A DNA stretch of 34,593 nucleotides from Saprospiraceae bacterium (GCA_027488855.1 JAIYAV010000018.1:1-34593), one strand, 5' to 3'; counted from the first letter of the stretch, positions 16,044 to 25,613 are shown. Program-made: numbers and translations. The notes: generated by a model from the letters alone, not told the origin.

Positions 16044-17051
16044 TCAGCGCTGCTTTTTGAGGTAAGGCCCCTGTTCATTCCATTTGACTTCGACGTTGGA
16101 GATGTACCAGTTTTTACCCCGGTTGTTGTTGCCCTGGAAAAAGAGGTAGGTTTTGCCATTGTCGTCCTGAAAAATATGGGGATGCCCGGATTCACTGTAA
16201 TTCCAGGTGCCGGGATCGCCGTTGGTCAAAAATGGTTTGTTGGACAGTCGCTCCCATTTTAGCCCATCGCTGCTTTTGGCTACACCAATTTGTTGGGGGT
16301 CGTTGTTGTAGGCGCCAGCATAAAACATGTACAAAAAGCCGTTCTTCTCGATGATTGAAGCGCCTTCGATGCAATTGCCTTCCCAGGGAAATTCTGGTTT
16401 AAGGATAGAGGCGGTACACTGCTGGGTCCACTGGTTGCGCTCAAAACTACCACTTAAAGGCGCAGAAGCGACCCCTTGCATCTGGATTTTGTAATCGACA
16501 TCGCGGGTAGCAAAATAAAGCAAATACTTATCCTTGAAGGGGAATACTTCGGCATCAATGGCACGGCCACAATTCCAATCCCCGGTGGGGCTAAAAATCG
16601 GATTGCTCGGATCGCGGGTAAACTGCAAGCCATCCGAGGAAACCGCGTGGCAAATGGCGTCCTTTTTGCCATTGCCATAGGTTTGGTAAAAAAGATGTAC
16701 CTGACCATTGACAACCAGGGCAGCTGGAGCCGCAAGTCCTTTTTTTTCGTACTCGCTGGCTGGGGTGACTTCAGCAACTTTATGCCATTTGTGCAAATCC
16801 TTGCTCTCGGCAATGCCTACACCCCAACCCTGGATTGGATTGGATTTGTCAAGGTAGGCCGGAATGGAATAGTACATCAAATAGCGACCCTGAAACTTGA
16901 TTACGTGGGGATCTTTCGCAAAGGGAATGCCAATGCGGGAAGTATCGCCGAATAGCATCTTGGGAGGTTTTGGTGCTGCTTTTTGTTGCCCAAAACCTTC
17001 AAAAAATATTCCTAAAATGAGCACGAAAAGCAAGAGCGTTTTATATTTCAT
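16044..17051 (-). CDS. Exported GH43-like five-bladed beta-propeller glycosidase
   Basis: 335 residues with a signal peptide (TLLLFVLILGIFFEGFGQ). Repeated blade motifs (GRYLMYYS, GQVHLFYQTYG, DKYLLYFATRD, GFLYMFYAGAYN, KTYLFFQGNN) indicate a five-bladed propeller of the GH43/clan GH-F kind. The three acids match the family: Asp47 in FAKDPHVIKF (base), Asp166 in RAIDAEVFPF (pKa modulator) and Glu229 in NCIEGASII (acid). GH43-type enzymes remove arabinose, xylose or galactose residues; GH117-like activity is also possible. It follows the first lyase gene after 27 bases and is coupled to the LamG gene. Confidence 0.75.
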   Translation of the reverse strand: MKYKTLLLFVLILGIFFEGFGQQKAAPKPPKMLFGDTSRIGIPFAKDPHVIKFQGRYLMYYSIPAYLDKSNPIQGWGVGIAESKDLHKWHKVAEVTPASEYEKKGLAAPAALVVNGQVHLFYQTYGNGKKDAICHAVSSDGLQFTRDPSNPIFSPTGDWNCGRAIDAEVFPFKDKYLLYFATRDVDYKIQMQGVASAPLSGSFERNQWTQQCTASILKPEFPWEGNCIEGASIIEKNGFLYMFYAGAYNNDPQQIGVAKSSDGLKWERLSNKPFLTNGDPGTWNYSESGHPHIFQDDNGKTYLFFQGNNNRGKNWYISNVEVKWNEQGPYLKKQR

Positions 17052-17078
17052 CTTTGGTTGTTTTTAGCCAAGACAAAT

Positions 17079-18920
17079 TTAACCTTTCGGCGTAAGTTTC
17101 ACGATGACTTTGACATTTCCACTTTGATTGGGCAAACGAAGCATCAAGCGGGAATGACCAGTGTTCAATTTTTCGGGGGCCTTTTGCACGGCGGATTCAA
17201 CGCTGAATGCTGCGCCCTGGGGTGAAACAATCTCCGCTTCCAGCGTACGCGTGGTAATCGTGGCATTGCGCAAAATGGCCTTTCCTCCTTGCTGGATCTC
17301 AATGCTGTTGGCGGTCATCATTCCCCAGGCCACTTCAGTGTTTTTGGTCAAAACAAACTCATCCTCGATCAAAAAAGCGCTGCGTTGGTTGATCAAACTC
17401 ACTTTGCGGGTGCTTTTGCTGGCAAAATCACGGTAGGCTTCCGTCAAGTCGAGGATGGCAAAAGGGGTTGCGGTATTGAGTTCAATCTGGCTGAACTGTG
17501 CCTTGGCCAATGGGTACTGGTTTTGGTTGCCCAGCAAGGGCACATTGTGACTGAAGGAATTGAGGCGGTAATAGCTCCAGCGTTGGCCGTTCACTCCCAT
17601 TGTCCAGTAGCCAGGCAGGTTGTAATCGTCTGACCCCAAGTCTTTGGCCCAACGTACGCCGCCTGCTTCCAATTCAAAATTACCCAAATCGAGGTGGGAG
17701 TGTTCGGAGCCGTTTATCCCCCCTTTGATACCCAACCACAGCGCTTTGGGGTCATTCCAGGCCGAACGAAAAATGACCGCTTCTACTTTTCCCTTGAAAA
17801 ACTGATCCAGCGTGCGGGGGGCGGCGGTGCTGCTGGGGGCCTGGTACCAGACCACGCCTAGCGGGTGCGGCAGCAAGTTGCGCGCTCTGATCACTTCATG
17901 GTAATAGTTGGAAATATTGGCATTTTGGTAAATTTTGGCCAAAAACATAAACGCGGGAGAGGCATCCGAGCGGCTGTTTTCTCCGGCATCCGCAAAATTG
18001 AGAAAGTTGTAGTTGGGTGAAGCGCAAACCATGGGTACCAAGCCAGTTTCGCGTAGTCCGGGGTATTGGTCGAGGCCTTGCATATTGCCCAGCGACGATT
18101 CCAAGGCAGCCATGCCGTAGCTCAGGTACTCAGTGGCGTAGCTCCAATAAGCGGGGCCTTCGTACCACAGGCCATCGGGCGCGTAGTTCTTGAGCGCAAA
18201 TGAAAGATTGCTGATGGCTTTAGGGACTAGTTCCTGGGCATAGGTTGGGTCGGTTTCAGCCAGGGCCAAGGCGCCGACGATCAAACCTGCGTTGCAGACC
18301 TGATTCCAGTTGTTTTCGGCCTTGTTCCACCATTCGCCGCTGCGCTTTTGGTATTCATTCAGGCCGTGTTTTTTCATGCCTTCGCGCAGGATTTCGCGGT
18401 CGGCTTTACTCAGGTCGGCATACAGCCAATCGTAACCAATGGCAACACCGTGGAGCATTTCCGCTACGTCCAAAAAATGGGAAGGGTTCCAATCGGAAAA
18501 AGCACAAACGGCTTTGAGGTTGTTGAGTGCGATGTCGAAGTACGTTCTATCACCTGTAAAACGGTACGCGAAGGACAGGCAGTACGAGCGGATCAACAAC
18601 TCCCGGCTTACGGACAACAAGCGCGGCCCAGTCAGTACCCTCTCCAAAACTGGCTTGGTCAAGTAGGAATTGGCTCGGCTGAGGCAAGCGCTGATGTATT
18701 GATCAAGGAGTGCGTCGGTTTTGCGGAGTTGTTTGAGTTCTTCGATTCGAGTGTCCAACAACAGCAAACGGGGATGGTCTTTTTTGATGTTGGATAAAAA
18801 ACCGGTAAATACAACTGGTTCCGGGATCGGTTCGGCGTCTTTGATGCAAGAAAAAAAACTCAGTAGAGCGAGGAGAGTAAATGAGTGCCACCTTTTGTGG
18901 AGATATGAAATTGTGGACAT
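17079..18920 (-). CDS. Heparinase II/III-family polysaccharide lyase, probable lipoprotein
   Basis: 613 residues. The N-terminus (FTLLALLSFFSC) suggests lipid attachment at Cys25, though the lipobox FFSC is weak. The alpha-helical toroid has HFLDVAEMLHGVAIGYDWLY, ENNWNQVCNAGLIVGALA (202-219) and YEGPAYWSYATEY (253-265); the beta-sandwich has GGINGSEHSHLDLGNFELEAGGVRWAKDLGSDDY (400-433, H407/H409/D411) and SFSHNVPLLGNQNQ. These mark the heparinase II/III superfamily (heparin, alginate, hyaluronan-type lyases). It is the first enzyme gene downstream of susCD and follows a palindromic element at 18955-19070. Confidence 0.88.
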   Translation of the reverse strand: MSTISYLHKRWHSFTLLALLSFFSCIKDAEPIPEPVVFTGFLSNIKKDHPRLLLLDTRIEELKQLRKTDALLDQYISACLSRANSYLTKPVLERVLTGPRLLSVSRELLIRSYCLSFAYRFTGDRTYFDIALNNLKAVCAFSDWNPSHFLDVAEMLHGVAIGYDWLYADLSKADREILREGMKKHGLNEYQKRSGEWWNKAENNWNQVCNAGLIVGALALAETDPTYAQELVPKAISNLSFALKNYAPDGLWYEGPAYWSYATEYLSYGMAALESSLGNMQGLDQYPGLRETGLVPMVCASPNYNFLNFADAGENSRSDASPAFMFLAKIYQNANISNYYHEVIRARNLLPHPLGVVWYQAPSSTAAPRTLDQFFKGKVEAVIFRSAWNDPKALWLGIKGGINGSEHSHLDLGNFELEAGGVRWAKDLGSDDYNLPGYWTMGVNGQRWSYYRLNSFSHNVPLLGNQNQYPLAKAQFSQIELNTATPFAILDLTEAYRDFASKSTRKVSLINQRSAFLIEDEFVLTKNTEVAWGMMTANSIEIQQGGKAILRNATITTRTLEAEIVSPQGAAFSVESAVQKAPEKLNTGHSRLMLRLPNQSGNVKVIVKLTPKG

Positions 18921-18954
18921 CGCTTGATATTTAGTGCTGAACGGGATAATTCAA

Positions 18955-19070
18955 AATCCCTTTTCAAAAGTTTTTGACTTTTGAAAAGGTCATGATGCAG
19001 CATGTCGCGCTGAATGCGAATGTTTACGCAGGTGACCTTTTCGAAGTCCTAAACTTTCGAAAAGGGGCTT
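18955..19070. repeat. Palindromic doublet (BIME-like) between susD and the first lyase gene
   Basis: Two 38-base arms (18955-18992 and 19033-19070) are imperfect inverted copies of each other, about 32 of 39 aligned columns identical. Each arm is itself a hairpin: CCTTTTCAAAAGT with ACTTTTGAAAAGG in the first (18959-18989), and CCTTTTCGAA with TTCGAAAAGG in the second (19036-19065). The 40-base centre contains CAGC...GCTG. The design, two self-complementary units in head-to-head orientation, resembles REP/BIME elements. It lies after the susD terminator and before the lyase gene. Confidence 0.75.
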
Positions 19071-19090
19071 TAGATTGGCCAAAAGTCCAG

Positions 19091-19122
19091 AAAAAAAAGC
19101 CCCTCAAACAGACTTGAGGGGC
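19091..19122 (-). terminator. Rho-independent terminator of susCD
   Basis: On the minus strand GCCCCTCAA pairs with TTGAGGGGC (19122-19114 with 19107-19099) around a 6-base loop, followed by eight T (19098-19091). It begins 8 bases after the susD stop codon, so much of susCD transcription should end before the lyase genes. Confidence 0.9.
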
Positions 19123-19130
19123 TCTAGTGC

Positions 19131-20750
19131 TTACCAACCTTGATTCTGCTTTAAGGAAGGATTCAAACTAATTTCGTTGATGGGCAATGGCCAGAGGTAA
19201 TCTTTGGCCGGATCGAACTTGCGGAAGTTGGCATCCTGTACCAAAATAAAGTTATCTGGTGTGAGCTTGACGGTGGTGGCCGTTCCAAACTCGGTTTTGA
19301 AGAAAAAATTCCCCAGAATTGGCTTAACCAATTCGATTTCTGCCGTTTTCCAGCGGAGGAGGTCCCAATAGCGGAAGCCTTCTACGGCCAGTTCTACCCG
19401 GCGCTCGCGGCGAAGTTCAGTGCGCATGTCCAGGCCATTGGTGGTTACAAAGGCATTGCTCAACTTGGCAATTTTGCCCCGGGTGCGCAAGAGATTTACA
19501 CTCAATTCCAAATCTGCGTCGCTGATGCTTCCCTCCAATTCAAACTTGGCTTCGGCGTAAGTGAGCAGCACTTCCGCATAACGGATCAAAATACCATCAA
19601 TGTAGGAGCGCTGATTGGTCCAGTCGTCGATGTTGAAGTACTTACGCGAGCAAAAACCTGTAAAATTGAATACCAGCGGTGCAATGGCAAACACAGGGTT
19701 TGAACCGATGTAAGCATCCCCTCTTTTCATGATGGTAGCTGAAAGCCGGTCGTCGCGGTTCTTAAACAGATCAATGGAAGCTACGGGGGCAGTGTACAAA
19801 GGTGACTTGGTGGTTGGCAAACCATCGGTCATCAAATAAGCATCAACCAAACTTTTGGTGGGACTGGCTGAGCCGTTTTCCAGGTTTCGCGCAGCGTTGT
19901 GGGTCGATACGTTGTCAGCCAAACTTACCCCGTACTTGCGCACCAGGATATTCTCCCTGTTCGAAGGTCCTTCGCCCGCTAGTTGGAACAAGTTGAAATA
20001 GTTGCCAAACAGGCCGTGCTCTTTGCTATCGATGACTGCTTTGGACGCAGCAACAGCCAGCGCCAAATGCTTATTGGGTTCGCCATAAGTATGAAATTTG
20101 GCGCGGGTGCCTTCAAATAAGGCTACTCTGGCTTTGAAGGCCAAGGCGGCGGTATTGGAAATGCGGCCATACCCGGTTGCACCCAAGGTTTTGGGGGTAG
20201 GCAACTTGGATGCAGCAAAATCTAAATCCTTGTAAATGGCTTCTACCACTGCCTCCCGGGTAGCGGCTGGAGCTTCCAATTCAGGAGAATTTTCCGTCAG
20301 CGTAGTCAAAATCAACGGTACACCTCCGTAACGTTGCAACAAGGAAAAATAGGCCCAAGCCCTGAAAAATTGCGCCTCACCAATGTAACGGTCAATTACA
20401 GCAGCGGAAACGCCCGTAGCGGAAGCCTGCGGCCCTTTGGTGATGATGTTGTTGGCTGCCCGAATCAGGCGATAGGGCGTGTTGTAACTGCCATCGGTAG
20501 CCGGGGCAATCCGCGAGCCATCGCTGATGGTGTTTGGAGCCCGGGCGTAGGTTTCGTCCGACCAGTTGTCGTCGGTATTGGGTAAACCTGGAAAAAAGGT
20601 GTAAAGGTAATTGGCGGCGGTTTGCAAGTCGGCTTCGGTTTTCCAAAAAGCCGGGTCACTGAGCTGGGTTTCGGGCAAACGATCAACATCGCAGGCATTG
20701 AAAAGCCCTAGGATCAGCACGATGAAGAAAAATTTAAAGGTATTTTTCAT
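19131..20750 (-). CDS. susD: SusD/RagB-family outer-membrane glycan-binding lipoprotein
   Basis: 539 residues. The lipoprotein signal is FFFIVLILGLFNAC (Cys20). SusD hallmarks follow: PETQLSDPAFWKTEADLQTAANYLYTFF, AANNIITKGP, RYIGEAQFFRAWAYFSLLQRYGGVPLIL (TPR-like region), AFKARVALFEGTRAKFH, DGILIRYAEVLLTYAEAKFELEG, LRTRG and the C-terminal MRTELRRERRVELAVEGFRYWDLLRWKTAE...YLWPLPINEI. The protein forms the lid over the SusC barrel and captures the polysaccharide at the cell surface. It starts 34 bases after susC. The gene symbol is a family name, not proof of starch use. Confidence 0.95.
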   Translation of the reverse strand: MKNTFKFFFIVLILGLFNACDVDRLPETQLSDPAFWKTEADLQTAANYLYTFFPGLPNTDDNWSDETYARAPNTISDGSRIAPATDGSYNTPYRLIRAANNIITKGPQASATGVSAAVIDRYIGEAQFFRAWAYFSLLQRYGGVPLILTTLTENSPELEAPAATREAVVEAIYKDLDFAASKLPTPKTLGATGYGRISNTAALAFKARVALFEGTRAKFHTYGEPNKHLALAVAASKAVIDSKEHGLFGNYFNLFQLAGEGPSNRENILVRKYGVSLADNVSTHNAARNLENGSASPTKSLVDAYLMTDGLPTTKSPLYTAPVASIDLFKNRDDRLSATIMKRGDAYIGSNPVFAIAPLVFNFTGFCSRKYFNIDDWTNQRSYIDGILIRYAEVLLTYAEAKFELEGSISDADLELSVNLLRTRGKIAKLSNAFVTTNGLDMRTELRRERRVELAVEGFRYWDLLRWKTAEIELVKPILGNFFFKTEFGTATTVKLTPDNFILVQDANFRKFDPAKDYLWPLPINEISLNPSLKQNQGW

Positions 20751-20784
20751 AACGAAATAGCTTTAGAACGTCAAAAAATGGGGA

Positions 20785-23700
20785 TTAAAAGGACAAATTC
20801 AGACCCACTGCAGCAGTTCCAAAAAATGGATAGTCGTTTTCTACCCCACTGCGCTGTTCGGGATTGAAGTAGTCGTCAAAAATGCCCAATTGTGATACGG
20901 TGAACAAATCCTGACCGGTCACAAAAATTCTGGCCCGGGAAAGTTTAACCCTTTTCAACAAGTTGGCAGGCAGCGTGTAACCGAGTTGAATGTTTTTCAA
21001 ACGGGCGTATTGGCCATTCATGATCCACTTGTCGGAAGGCAGGTAACGGAAAGCGCCCTGTAGGAAAGGCCGAGGGAACGCCGCATTGGGGTTCTCTGGT
21101 GTCCAGTAGTCGCGGTGGATGGCCAGGGGCTGCTTCCAGGATTGCGAAAGTGGTTGCAGTGCTTCGCCGTTGGGGAGGAAATTGCGTCGGCCTACGCCTT
21201 GAATGAAGGCCGAAAAATCAATTCCTTTCCACTGAAAGCTCAGGTTCAAGCCAAAGGTGAAACGAGGCTGATCGGTACCCAACAAGACCAAATCACCGGG
21301 GTCATCAGGAGAGCCCTTGCCTACAGTCAGTTTTCCATCACCATTCTGGTCAATGAATTTGACATCGCCGGCACCAGTACGGCTATCCTGGAAGGCGTGT
21401 GCTTTCACATCGTCCGCATTCTGAAAATACCCATCGGTGAGGTAACCCCAGAAAGTATTGAGGGGATATCCTTCGAGTAAACTTACGGAACCCGCGTTCA
21501 ATACCCGGCGTCCAGCATAGCTGATGAGTTCGTTTTGGTTGTCAGATACATTGATGCCCACTGAGTAGGTAAACTTGGTGCCCGCTTTGCTGCGGTAATT
21601 CAATTCGGTTTCCCATCCCCAGGATTTGAGCTCACCATTGTTGATGCGTGGAGTTCCCACCCCAAAGGTTGCGGGCAACTGCAATGGTGTTAGCATGTTT
21701 TTGTTGAACTTGATGTAATAATCCGCGCTGATTTGCAGGCGGTTTTTTATCAAGGCAATGTCTACCCCGCCGTTGCTGGTTTCGATGGTTTCCCAGGATA
21801 GTTCGGAAGAAGGAACCGTGTTTTCAAAAAAGTAAGAAGTGCGCGCTTCGGTACCCCCAAGCACCAGCGCAGAACCACGAGTAAGCAGACTCAAATAGTC
21901 GTACAAACCTATACCCAAGGCGTTGCCCAAACGACCCCATGAAGCCCTGAGCTTAAACCCAGAAACGAATGGTAGTGCCTTGCTGAACCAAGGCTCACGG
22001 TGCAGGTTCCAACCTACCGAAGCAGAAGGGAAAGTTTTGGTGCGCAAGCCTGGTGCCAAACGTGAACTTTCATCCACCCGTACGGTCGCCTCCAAGAGGT
22101 ATTTGTCGTTGAATGAATAGTTGAAGCGGCCGAAGTAAGACTGAAAGGCATAAGTATTGATCGTTTCGCTGTTGGATTTGGTCAGATCATTGCCCAGGTT
22201 GAGGGTGGGACGGTCGTTGCTCACCAGCGAGTTGGAGCTGGTGGTAACCCCCTCAAAACGGTTGTCTTCCCATTGGTAACCTGCCAGAATGTGGAATTTA
22301 TTTTTTCCCAGTGCCAGATCGTAATCGGCCAGGTATTGCAAGTTGGTATTTTTGGTCAATTCATTGGTGCGCGAGAACGAGTTGGGGTTGTTGAGGTAAA
22401 AAACCGGTGTAAAACGACCCCACAACTCTACGGTACGGGAAAAAAGTTCTCTTGCCCCAAACCGATATTGTTGCCCCAGTACGGCTTTTAGCTTAAGCCC
22501 TTTGACAAAATTGGCGGCAGTGAATGTAAATACCCCATCAAAAAAATTGCGGTCGATGTTGTTGTAGCCTCCTTCACGCAGCAGGGCATAAGTATTGTTC
22601 GCTGAAGAGCCCGCACCTCCATTCAGTCTTCCTTCCGGGGTGAAGATGGGGTAACGGGTGCGCAAGCGGTATACCTGATAAACCAGGCCACCTCCGTCGG
22701 TTCCCACGGATGGGGCTTGTTGCTGTTGTAGGGTATAGGCAATGCGTGAATCCAAGGACAAGTGTTTGGTCAATTGTGTACCCAGATTGAGGCGCAGATT
22801 GTAGCGGTCTAGGCGATCGGGGCCTACTTTGAAGGTACCTTGTTTGCCGTAGTAACCTAGTGAAATCAGGAAATTCGTCTTGTCATTTCCCCCTCTTGCC
22901 GAGAGGTTATGGGTTTGCATGGGCGTGTAATCCCGCACAACCTGACTGATGAGGTCTTCCTGGTTGTAAAAAATATAGCGTGTCGTATCACTAGGATTGA
23001 TCACATAGGGAATGTTGTCGCGGATGCGTTGCAATTCCTGATCGTTGTATTCCGGGCCAGAACCTGAGTTTTTGCGGGCCAGGTTGGCGTATTCCGCTTC
23101 TTCCAGCAAAGGCATACGTTGGGGTACATTCAGTGCCCAATCTACCCCAACCTGGTTAGAATAATCAAAAACAGTTTTGCCGGATTTCCCTTTTTTGGTC
23201 GTAATCAAAATCACCCCTCCGGCGGCTTGTGCGCCGTAAATGGCAGCAGCAGCAGCATCCTTGAGCACACTGATGTTCTCAACGTCATTGGGATTGAGGG
23301 TTTGCAGGGTAAAACTGGACACCGTTACCCCGTCCAAGATCACCAGTGGATCTACATTGCCGTTGGCGGAAGTAGCACCTCGGATTTGGATGCCAATCCC
23401 CTCGTTGCCGGGTTGGCCAGTACCTCGGGTGATGATGAGCCCGGAAGCTACTCCCTGGAGGGCGTTGGCCAGGTTGCTGACCGGGCGGTTTTCGATGACT
23501 TTGGAATCGATTGTAGAAACAGCGCCAGTCAGGTTTTCTTTTTTCTGGGTGCCATAACCGATGACCACCACTTCATCCAGGGCACTTGCATCCGAAACCA
23601 GCACGATGTCTACTTCGGTGCGGTTGCCAACTATGACTTCCTGGGTAACAAATCCAGTATAAGAAATGACCAAAACAGCATTCGCATCAGGAACTTGGAG

Positions 23701-24237
23701 CTCGTAGCGGCCATCTACATTGGTTACTGCACCCGTGGTGCTACCTTTCAAGAGGATGTTTGCGCCGATGAGTAATTCTCCTTTTTCATCGGTTATTTTA
23801 CCTTTCACAGTCTGCGCAATCATCTGTACAGGTTCCTCCAGCTGGGTTTTCTCGATTTTGGGAATCATCCCCAGGCTCACTTTTTTGAGCAGGATTCGAT
23901 TCCCGGCGATCAAGTAATTCACTTCCAGGGGATTGAATAACTCATTCAGGATCAACTCCAGTTTTTTGCTGTTGGCGTTGAGCGATACTTTTTGGGTGGC
24001 ATTGATGGTACTCGAACTGTAGACAAACTTTACTTCCACCTTTTTTTCAATGAGCTGAAGTGCTTTTTTGACTTCAACGTCTTTGAATGTAAGGGTTACA
24101 GGCGTGTTGAGAATGTCTTGACCAAAGCCTTTGTTGGCATAAACAAACCCACAAAAAAGCATGAGGGTCAACACATGAAACAAAGGCAGTTTGAGCATTT
24201 TACAAAGCATCGGCAAAATTTGTAGCGATGTTTTCAT
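20785..24237 (-). CDS. susC: SusC/RagA-family TonB-dependent transporter with STN signalling domain
   Basis: 1150 residues from the ATG at 24237, which begins the signal region (MKTSLQILPM...FHVLTLMLFCGFVYANKGFGQ); the frame continues to 24309. An STN domain (about 42-119, DILNTPVTLTFKDVEVKKAL...AGNRILLKK) links the barrel to the FecR anti-sigma. A carboxypeptidase-like regulatory domain (about 144-214), the SusC segment LDEVVVIGYGTQKKENLTGAVS, and the plug with NALQGVASGLIITRGTGQPG and LVILDGV precede the 22-strand barrel, which ends in VGLNLSF. The product imports oligosaccharides with SusD. The STN domain together with the ECF sigma/FecR pair indicates substrate-induced trans-envelope signalling. 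Confidence 0.96.
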   Translation of the reverse strand: MKTSLQILPMLCKMLKLPLFHVLTLMLFCGFVYANKGFGQDILNTPVTLTFKDVEVKKALQLIEKKVEVKFVYSSSTINATQKVSLNANSKKLELILNELFNPLEVNYLIAGNRILLKKVSLGMIPKIEKTQLEEPVQMIAQTVKGKITDEKGELLIGANILLKGSTTGAVTNVDGRYELQVPDANAVLVISYTGFVTQEVIVGNRTEVDIVLVSDASALDEVVVIGYGTQKKENLTGAVSTIDSKVIENRPVSNLANALQGVASGLIITRGTGQPGNEGIGIQIRGATSANGNVDPLVILDGVTVSSFTLQTLNPNDVENISVLKDAAAAAIYGAQAAGGVILITTKKGKSGKTVFDYSNQVGVDWALNVPQRMPLLEEAEYANLARKNSGSGPEYNDQELQRIRDNIPYVINPSDTTRYIFYNQEDLISQVVRDYTPMQTHNLSARGGNDKTNFLISLGYYGKQGTFKVGPDRLDRYNLRLNLGTQLTKHLSLDSRIAYTLQQQQAPSVGTDGGGLVYQVYRLRTRYPIFTPEGRLNGGAGSSANNTYALLREGGYNNIDRNFFDGVFTFTAANFVKGLKLKAVLGQQYRFGARELFSRTVELWGRFTPVFYLNNPNSFSRTNELTKNTNLQYLADYDLALGKNKFHILAGYQWEDNRFEGVTTSSNSLVSNDRPTLNLGNDLTKSNSETINTYAFQSYFGRFNYSFNDKYLLEATVRVDESSRLAPGLRTKTFPSASVGWNLHREPWFSKALPFVSGFKLRASWGRLGNALGIGLYDYLSLLTRGSALVLGGTEARTSYFFENTVPSSELSWETIETSNGGVDIALIKNRLQISADYYIKFNKNMLTPLQLPATFGVGTPRINNGELKSWGWETELNYRSKAGTKFTYSVGINVSDNQNELISYAGRRVLNAGSVSLLEGYPLNTFWGYLTDGYFQNADDVKAHAFQDSRTGAGDVKFIDQNGDGKLTVGKGSPDDPGDLVLLGTDQPRFTFGLNLSFQWKGIDFSAFIQGVGRRNFLPNGEALQPLSQSWKQPLAIHRDYWTPENPNAAFPRPFLQGAFRYLPSDKWIMNGQYARLKNIQLGYTLPANLLKRVKLSRARIFVTGQDLFTVSQLGIFDDYFNPEQRSGVENDYPFFGTAAVGLNLSF

Positions 24238-24347
24238 AAACTGTAATGTTTTGGATTTGAGTGAATACCAAATGGTTCCGTAAAGAAATTTCCTGCTCCT
24301 GGTAAACATTCATTCCTTTATTCGATTTGGCTGATGTAGTCTCTAAT

Positions 24348-24461
24348 GGGCGACAAAAAATAAGGGCTCATTTTGCCAAAGGATTAGATAAGTAAACGTT
24401 TCATTTTAAGTGCCTTATCTAATCCGTTGGCTCAGGAAAAATGAGCACTTATTTTTGCCCC
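24348..24461. repeat. Long imperfect inverted repeat between fecR and susC
   Basis: The left arm (24348-24392) and right arm (24414-24461) pair around a 21-base loop. The inner 12 bases are perfect (GGATTAGATAAG with CTTATCTAATCC) and an outer block pairs almost perfectly (AATAAGGGCTCATTTT against AAAATGAGCACTTATT). The arms differ by a few bases of insertion. It begins about 40 bases after the fecR stop on the minus strand, and a run of six T follows the outer stem, so it may work as a terminator or attenuator; it could also be a MITE-like element. A clear target duplication was not seen. Confidence 0.75.
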
Positions 24462-24504
24462 ACTAAATGTCAATATTGCGTTCCACGATTGCAGCGAAAC
24501 CTGG

Positions 24505-25512
24505 TCAATCGCAGCCTTTTCCAAGAATAAAAATGGCTGTACCACGGGTTTCAAATTTTGCATTGATGGCACCACACATCAATTCCAATTGCTGGAACAG
24601 CTCCAGTCCATTCAAATCCCCCGTAAATGCACATACTTTTACTGCGGGATTAAGGACTACAACCTCTATTCCGTAAGCGTTTTGGATGGATTTGAGCACC
24701 TCTTCAACGGTGGCTTCCTCAAAAATGAAACTGGCTTCCGAAATGCCTTTATCCACCAGTGTAGGGTGCTCAACGATACCCTGCTGGATGGTTTTGAGTT
24801 CGGTGCTGATGATGGCCTTTTGGTTCGGGGTGAGGATCACTCCATTCCGTTTTTTGACGGTGTTCTTTTCGAGTGTGTACACGGAGACGCGGCCAGTATT
24901 GACCGACACTTCAATGTCCCGCTTATTGGCCAGTGGCTGAATCCTGAAACTGGTGCCGAGTACTTCGGTGACAACATCGCCAGCGTGCACCAAAAAAGGA
25001 ATTTTAGCATTGGGTTTGACCGTAAAAAAGGCCCCTCCTTCCAGATAAACCGTACGTTGCTGCGCTCCAAAATCGCGGGCGGTAATGAGACTGGCATTTT
25101 TTTCCAATACGACGGTGCTACCATCGGGCAAAATGATGGTTTGTGCTTGGCGAGTGAGGTTGGTTTTTTTGATGCCAGATTTGGTTTCGGCAATGGGTTG
25201 GGTAGAGGATGAAGGCCAGCCATTGCCCCAAAAGTAGCTGGTACTAATCGCCAATAAGAGTGAGGCAGCCGCCATCCAACGCCACCACCTGAAAAGGGGC
25301 TTTTGCCTTTCTTCTTCGGGGTGGGTTTTGGCGAGCAGGGCTTCCCAGTTCCGTTCCAAAAAGCTGGTTTTGCGATCGGGATCGGTGTCTTTAGTGCTTT
25401 CAGCGCTTGCCTGTAAGGCTTCATACCATTGATCGAGCAATGCTCTTTCTTCGTCAGAGCACTCTCCATTTAAGTATTTTGCCAATAATGCCTGATATTT
25501 TTCGTTGCTCAT
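24505..25512 (-). CDS. FecR-family anti-sigma factor
   Basis: 335 residues. The cytoplasmic anti-sigma part (about 1-75, KYLNGECSDEERALLDQWYE) precedes one membrane segment (MAAASLLLAISTSYFWG, about 79-95). The periplasmic FecR domain follows (IILPDGSTVVLEKNASLITA, RTVYLEGGAFFTVKPNAKIPFLVHAGDVVTEVLGTSFRI), then a DUF4974 domain (ASFIFEEATVEEVLKSIQNAYGIEVVV...FTGDLNGLELFQQLELMCGAI). It should hold the adjacent ECF sigma factor and release it when the STN domain of the SusC transporter signals substrate. It lies 101 bases after the sigma gene. Confidence 0.93.
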   Translation of the reverse strand: MSNEKYQALLAKYLNGECSDEERALLDQWYEALQASAESTKDTDPDRKTSFLERNWEALLAKTHPEEERQKPLFRWWRWMAAASLLLAISTSYFWGNGWPSSSTQPIAETKSGIKKTNLTRQAQTIILPDGSTVVLEKNASLITARDFGAQQRTVYLEGGAFFTVKPNAKIPFLVHAGDVVTEVLGTSFRIQPLANKRDIEVSVNTGRVSVYTLEKNTVKKRNGVILTPNQKAIISTELKTIQQGIVEHPTLVDKGISEASFIFEEATVEEVLKSIQNAYGIEVVVLNPAVKVCAFTGDLNGLELFQQLELMCGAINAKFETRGTAIFILGKGCD

Positions 25513-25613
25513 GCCTATTTACCGAATTATATACTGGTAGACGGGCAAGTGATTTTTTTCCCTAAATCAGATTGGGCGTATTTTTAATTTTTTTTTAAAA
25601 ACAGAAAATACAT

